A stretch of 64,000 nucleotides of DNA from NCBI GenBank assembly GCA_965120375.1, contig CBCPMW010000013.1, forward strand, positions 107,425 through 171,424, read 5' to 3'. Positions within the stretch are counted from its first letter, which is position 1, and each line of letters starts with the position of its first letter. Shown one piece after another: positions 62,129 through 64,000 of the stretch. The translations under genes were made by a program, and so were the position numbers. The notes below the pieces were generated by a model, which was not told the DNA's origin, made no database searches, and saw nothing but the letters and a program-made list of their open reading frames with translations. This DNA comes from CASPLG01 sp965120375. GTDB lineage: Bacteria > Bacillota > Clostridia > Oscillospirales > Acutalibacteraceae.

Positions 62129-63265
62129 ATGGAATTAAAAGGAATTGATGTTTCTTACTTTCAAGGAAATATAGATTGGCCTACCGTTGCAGAAAATCAA
62201 ATTGATTTTGCTATGGTCCGTGCAACCTATGGAACAAATGGAATTGACCAGATGTTTGCTAAAAATATGGAAGAAATTAAAAACACAAATATTGCCCCTG
62301 GAGCTTACCATTATTGCTACGCAATGAATTCTCAGGAAGCTATTGAAGAAGCAAATCATTTCATTGAAAATATAAAACCGTATAAACTTACCTATCCAGC
62401 TGCTCTTGATATAGAAGAATCTTCTATTGCTGAACTTGGGAAAGATACAGTTACAGATATAATAGTTTCATTTCTAGATACCGTTAAATCTGCGGGATAT
62501 ACTCCTATACTTTATGTTGATTTAAACTGGATTAATAATTACATTGATTTAGACAAAATTAAAAGCTTTGACATTTGGCTTTCGGAATGGGGCCCTAAAA
62601 TGAACTATACAGAAAATGTAACTATTTGGCAGTATTCATCGGAAGGTAGTGTTCCCGGAATAGACTCATCAGTTGACATGGATATATCCTTTAAGGATTA
62701 TGCTTCCATTTCCGAGTCTACTTCTTCTGAAAACGAATCATCCGAATCTAATTCGTCTGAGAATGAATCTTCTGAATCTGATTCTTCTGATGTTTTGTAT
62801 ACAGTTAAAAGTGGTGACACTCTTTGGAGTATAGCCGAAAAACTTTTAGGAAACGGAAATCGCTACAGAGAAATAATGGCACTAAATAATTTAACAAGCG
62901 ACACTATTTATCCTGGTCAAACTCTAAAGATTCCTCAAAATCAAGACAGCAACACTATTCTTTATAAAGTTGAAAGTGGCGACACCCTCTGGAATATAGC
63001 TAAACGATTTTTAGGTTCCGGTGAAAAATACAGGGAGATAATGGATTTAAATGGATTAACAAGTGATACAATTTATCCCGGTCAAATTCTGAAAATTTCT
63101 ACAGATTCAGAAAGTATTCCCGTTTATTATACAGTTAAAAGTGGTGACACCCTTTGGAGTATAGCCAAGCGATTCTTAGGTTCCGGTGAAAAGTATACTG
63201 AAATCATGAAACTTAACAATCTTTCGTCAGACACAATACATCCTGGTCAAACTCTTAAAATATAA
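62129..63265 (+). CDS. GH25 lysozyme with three C-terminal LysM domains
   Basis: Peptidoglycan muramidase of 378 aa. GH25 domain (about 4-200) with GIDVSYFQG (Asp near the N-terminus), the catalytic ALDIEE and IWQYSSEG; a Ser/Glu-rich linker (about 203-230); then three LysM repeats (about 232-278, 285-331 and 339-378) that bind wall glycans. No signal peptide is present with the ATG at 62129, which is set by GGAG eight bases upstream; an upstream frame extension offers none with a good site. The family includes phage endolysins, but no other phage gene is nearby. A terminator follows. Confidence 0.92.
   Translation: MELKGIDVSYFQGNIDWPTVAENQIDFAMVRATYGTNGIDQMFAKNMEEIKNTNIAPGAYHYCYAMNSQEAIEEANHFIENIKPYKLTYPAALDIEESSIAELGKDTVTDIIVSFLDTVKSAGYTPILYVDLNWINNYIDLDKIKSFDIWLSEWGPKMNYTENVTIWQYSSEGSVPGIDSSVDMDISFKDYASISESTSSENESSESNSSENESSESDSSDVLYTVKSGDTLWSIAEKLLGNGNRYREIMALNNLTSDTIYPGQTLKIPQNQDSNTILYKVESGDTLWNIAKRFLGSGEKYREIMDLNGLTSDTIYPGQILKISTDSESIPVYYTVKSGDTLWSIAKRFLGSGEKYTEIMKLNNLSSDTIHPGQTLKI
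62798..63265 (+). repeat. Three tandem LysM coding repeats
   Basis: The units start near 62798, 62962 and 63128. Units 1 and 3 share almost identical first 40 bases (one or two changes), and units 2 and 3 share a nearly identical middle section (RFLGSGEKY codons), pointing to recent duplication or gene conversion. Confidence 0.8.
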
Positions 63266-63275
63266 AAAATTTAAA

Positions 63276-63307
63276 AAAGGGGAAGCTTTAAGAGTTTCCC
63301 CTTTCTT
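63276..63307 (+). terminator. Terminator of the GH25-LysM gene
   Basis: AAAGGGGAA (63276-63284) pairs with TTCCCCTTT (63296-63304), followed by a short T-rich run. Confidence 0.65.
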
Positions 63308-63331
63308 AATATTAAATCTGGTATTTTAAAC

Positions 63332-64000
63332 TTATTCCTGGCTCAATTCCTCAAGTCTCTGAGACTCGGGATAAAGCGGAACAAAATCCACCACTTCACC
63401 TTCCTCATTTTTTATAGTCTCATACACCTGTCCATACTTAGTAGAAATCAAAATATTATCAAGACCAGGCACCTTTAAAAGGTCTCCGCAGCATCCTCCA
63501 ATATTTTTCCGTATTACATCCACTCCCATTTCCTCAAAATCACCTTTCGAAATATCTTTTATTGCATCATCAAGAGTTATTTTACCGTCACAATGACAAA
63601 TACTGTACTCATTACCTTTCAAATCAAAATAATACCCTTTATGAGGATTCCAAAATCCAACAAAACTTTCGCCTTCTTTGACCAACAACCTATGATTCCC
63701 TCTCGATTCTACGATAGTCGAAATATTACCTTCCCCGTTACCCTTTTTATAAATATTCCCTTCTGCATCTATGTACTTACCTTCTTTAATGTTGTACTGC
63801 CACACAAAAAAATCCCCAGTCAATACCCGTTTATCATCAAAAACAGAAGCCCGAAATGGAGGCATAGATTCCACAAATCTCTTAAGATCATCTTTGTTCA
63901 CCACGTTACTGCCGCCAGGTACAAGACTCAAACGTTTAGGTCCCTCATCAGTATTCACCATTGGTGTAACAGGACTTGTATTGTCCGCTCTGCCATCCCC
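63332..64000 (-). CDS. Uncharacterised protein with internal W-G-Y-x-D-x-x-G-N repeats, 5' end outside
   Basis: I do not recognise this protein. An ATG at 63961 would give 209 aa, but it has no ribosome site and the frame stays open for 13 more codons to the window edge, so the gene probably starts outside. Two stretches align with each other: FFVWQYNIKEGKYIDAEGN and FVGFWNPHKGYYFDLKGNE, each followed by a Tyr and a Gly-rich turn, suggesting tandem small beta units. No membrane helix or signal is seen in the visible part; the upstream residues are Pro/Thr/Asn-rich. Function unknown. Confidence 0.65.
   Translation of the reverse strand, partial: GDGRADNTSPVTPMVNTDEGPKRLSLVPGGSNVVNKDDLKRFVESMPPFRASVFDDKRVLTGDFFVWQYNIKEGKYIDAEGNIYKKGNGEGNISTIVESRGNHRLLVKEGESFVGFWNPHKGYYFDLKGNEYSICHCDGKITLDDAIKDISKGDFEEMGVDVIRKNIGGCCGDLLKVPGLDNILISTKYGQVYETIKNEEGEVVDFVPLYPESQRLEELSQE

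Noticed and set aside
62129..63265. Prophage remnant around the GH25 lysozyme and tRNA cluster
   Set aside because: tRNA genes are common attachment sites, but no integrase, holin, structural phage gene or duplicated tRNA end is visible in the window.

Overview
This window reads as one contiguous piece of a low-G+C (very AT-rich by eye) bacterial chromosome, most likely from the Clostridia (Oscillospirales-like). The evidence is a PolC-type replicative polymerase, a complete GatCAB amidotransferase, RNase M5, a PASTA-domain membrane kinase homologue, a Firmicutes-style 6S RNA, the nusB-xseAB-ispA-dxs-tlyA-nadK-recN gene order, strong purine-rich Shine-Dalgarno sites, and heavy use of TTG start codons. 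I see no insertion sequence, integrase, CRISPR array or rRNA operon. Coding density is high and most genes sit in long co-directional runs.

Layout. 1-3.0 kb: 3' part of polC, then an AI-2E-family permease. 3.0-8.7 kb (minus): aspS-gatC-gatA-gatB plus an ECF substrate-binding component; AspRS carries a His typical of non-discriminating enzymes, which fits tRNA-dependent amidation. 8.7-11.5 kb (minus): an orphan solute-binding lipoprotein, an unknown protein and a HlyIII-type membrane protein. 11.5-20.3 kb (minus): HIT protein, phosphoribosyltransferase, comEC, holA, rnmV and a YhaO/YhaN nuclease-ATPase pair, tightly packed or overlapping. 20.3-22 kb (plus): DUF1292 gene, 6S RNA, rplM-rpsI. 22-25.4 kb (minus): PASTA pseudokinase, flavoprotein, rodA. 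25.5-34.7 kb (mostly plus): Ca2+-type P-ATPase, a secreted GH24 lysozyme with an inserted SH3 domain, a glutamate-synthase-small-subunit-like oxidoreductase, an M50 protease, a flavin reductase, an SDR and an M23 peptidase. 34.8-38.6 kb: adhE with an apparently dead alcohol-dehydrogenase half, and an alpha/beta hydrolase. 38.6-44.6 kb (minus): alaS, a Cys-rich unknown, pcrA. 44.7-56.1 kb (minus): a 12-gene run asd-dapA-dapB-nusB-xseA-xseB-ispA-dxs-tlyA-nadK-recN-pduL that appears to share one promoter. 56.4-58.6 kb (plus): queA-tgt. 58.6-61.3 kb (minus): trxA-trxB, and tRNA-Val-mtaB. 61.6-64 kb: tRNA-Leu, tRNA-Thr/Tyr, a GH25-LysM lysozyme and an unknown protein running off the right edge.

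Themes. The window holds core machinery (replication, repair, tRNA charging, translation), lysine/diaminopimelate and isoprenoid synthesis, cell-wall shape and cleavage, and fermentation (AdhE, PduL). Several proteins keep their fold but appear to have lost catalytic residues: AdhE's Fe-ADH domain, the PASTA kinase and ComEC's C-terminal metallo-beta-lactamase-like domain. argR and the asp23-type gene, which often sit in this cluster in relatives, are absent from their usual places, and no sporulation locus is visible. Together these suggest a streamlined, perhaps host-associated and non-sporulating organism; that is inference. The best candidates for something new are the degenerate AdhE, the pseudokinase, the hairpin covering the ribosome site of the Cys-rich gene, and several lineage-specific unknown proteins.
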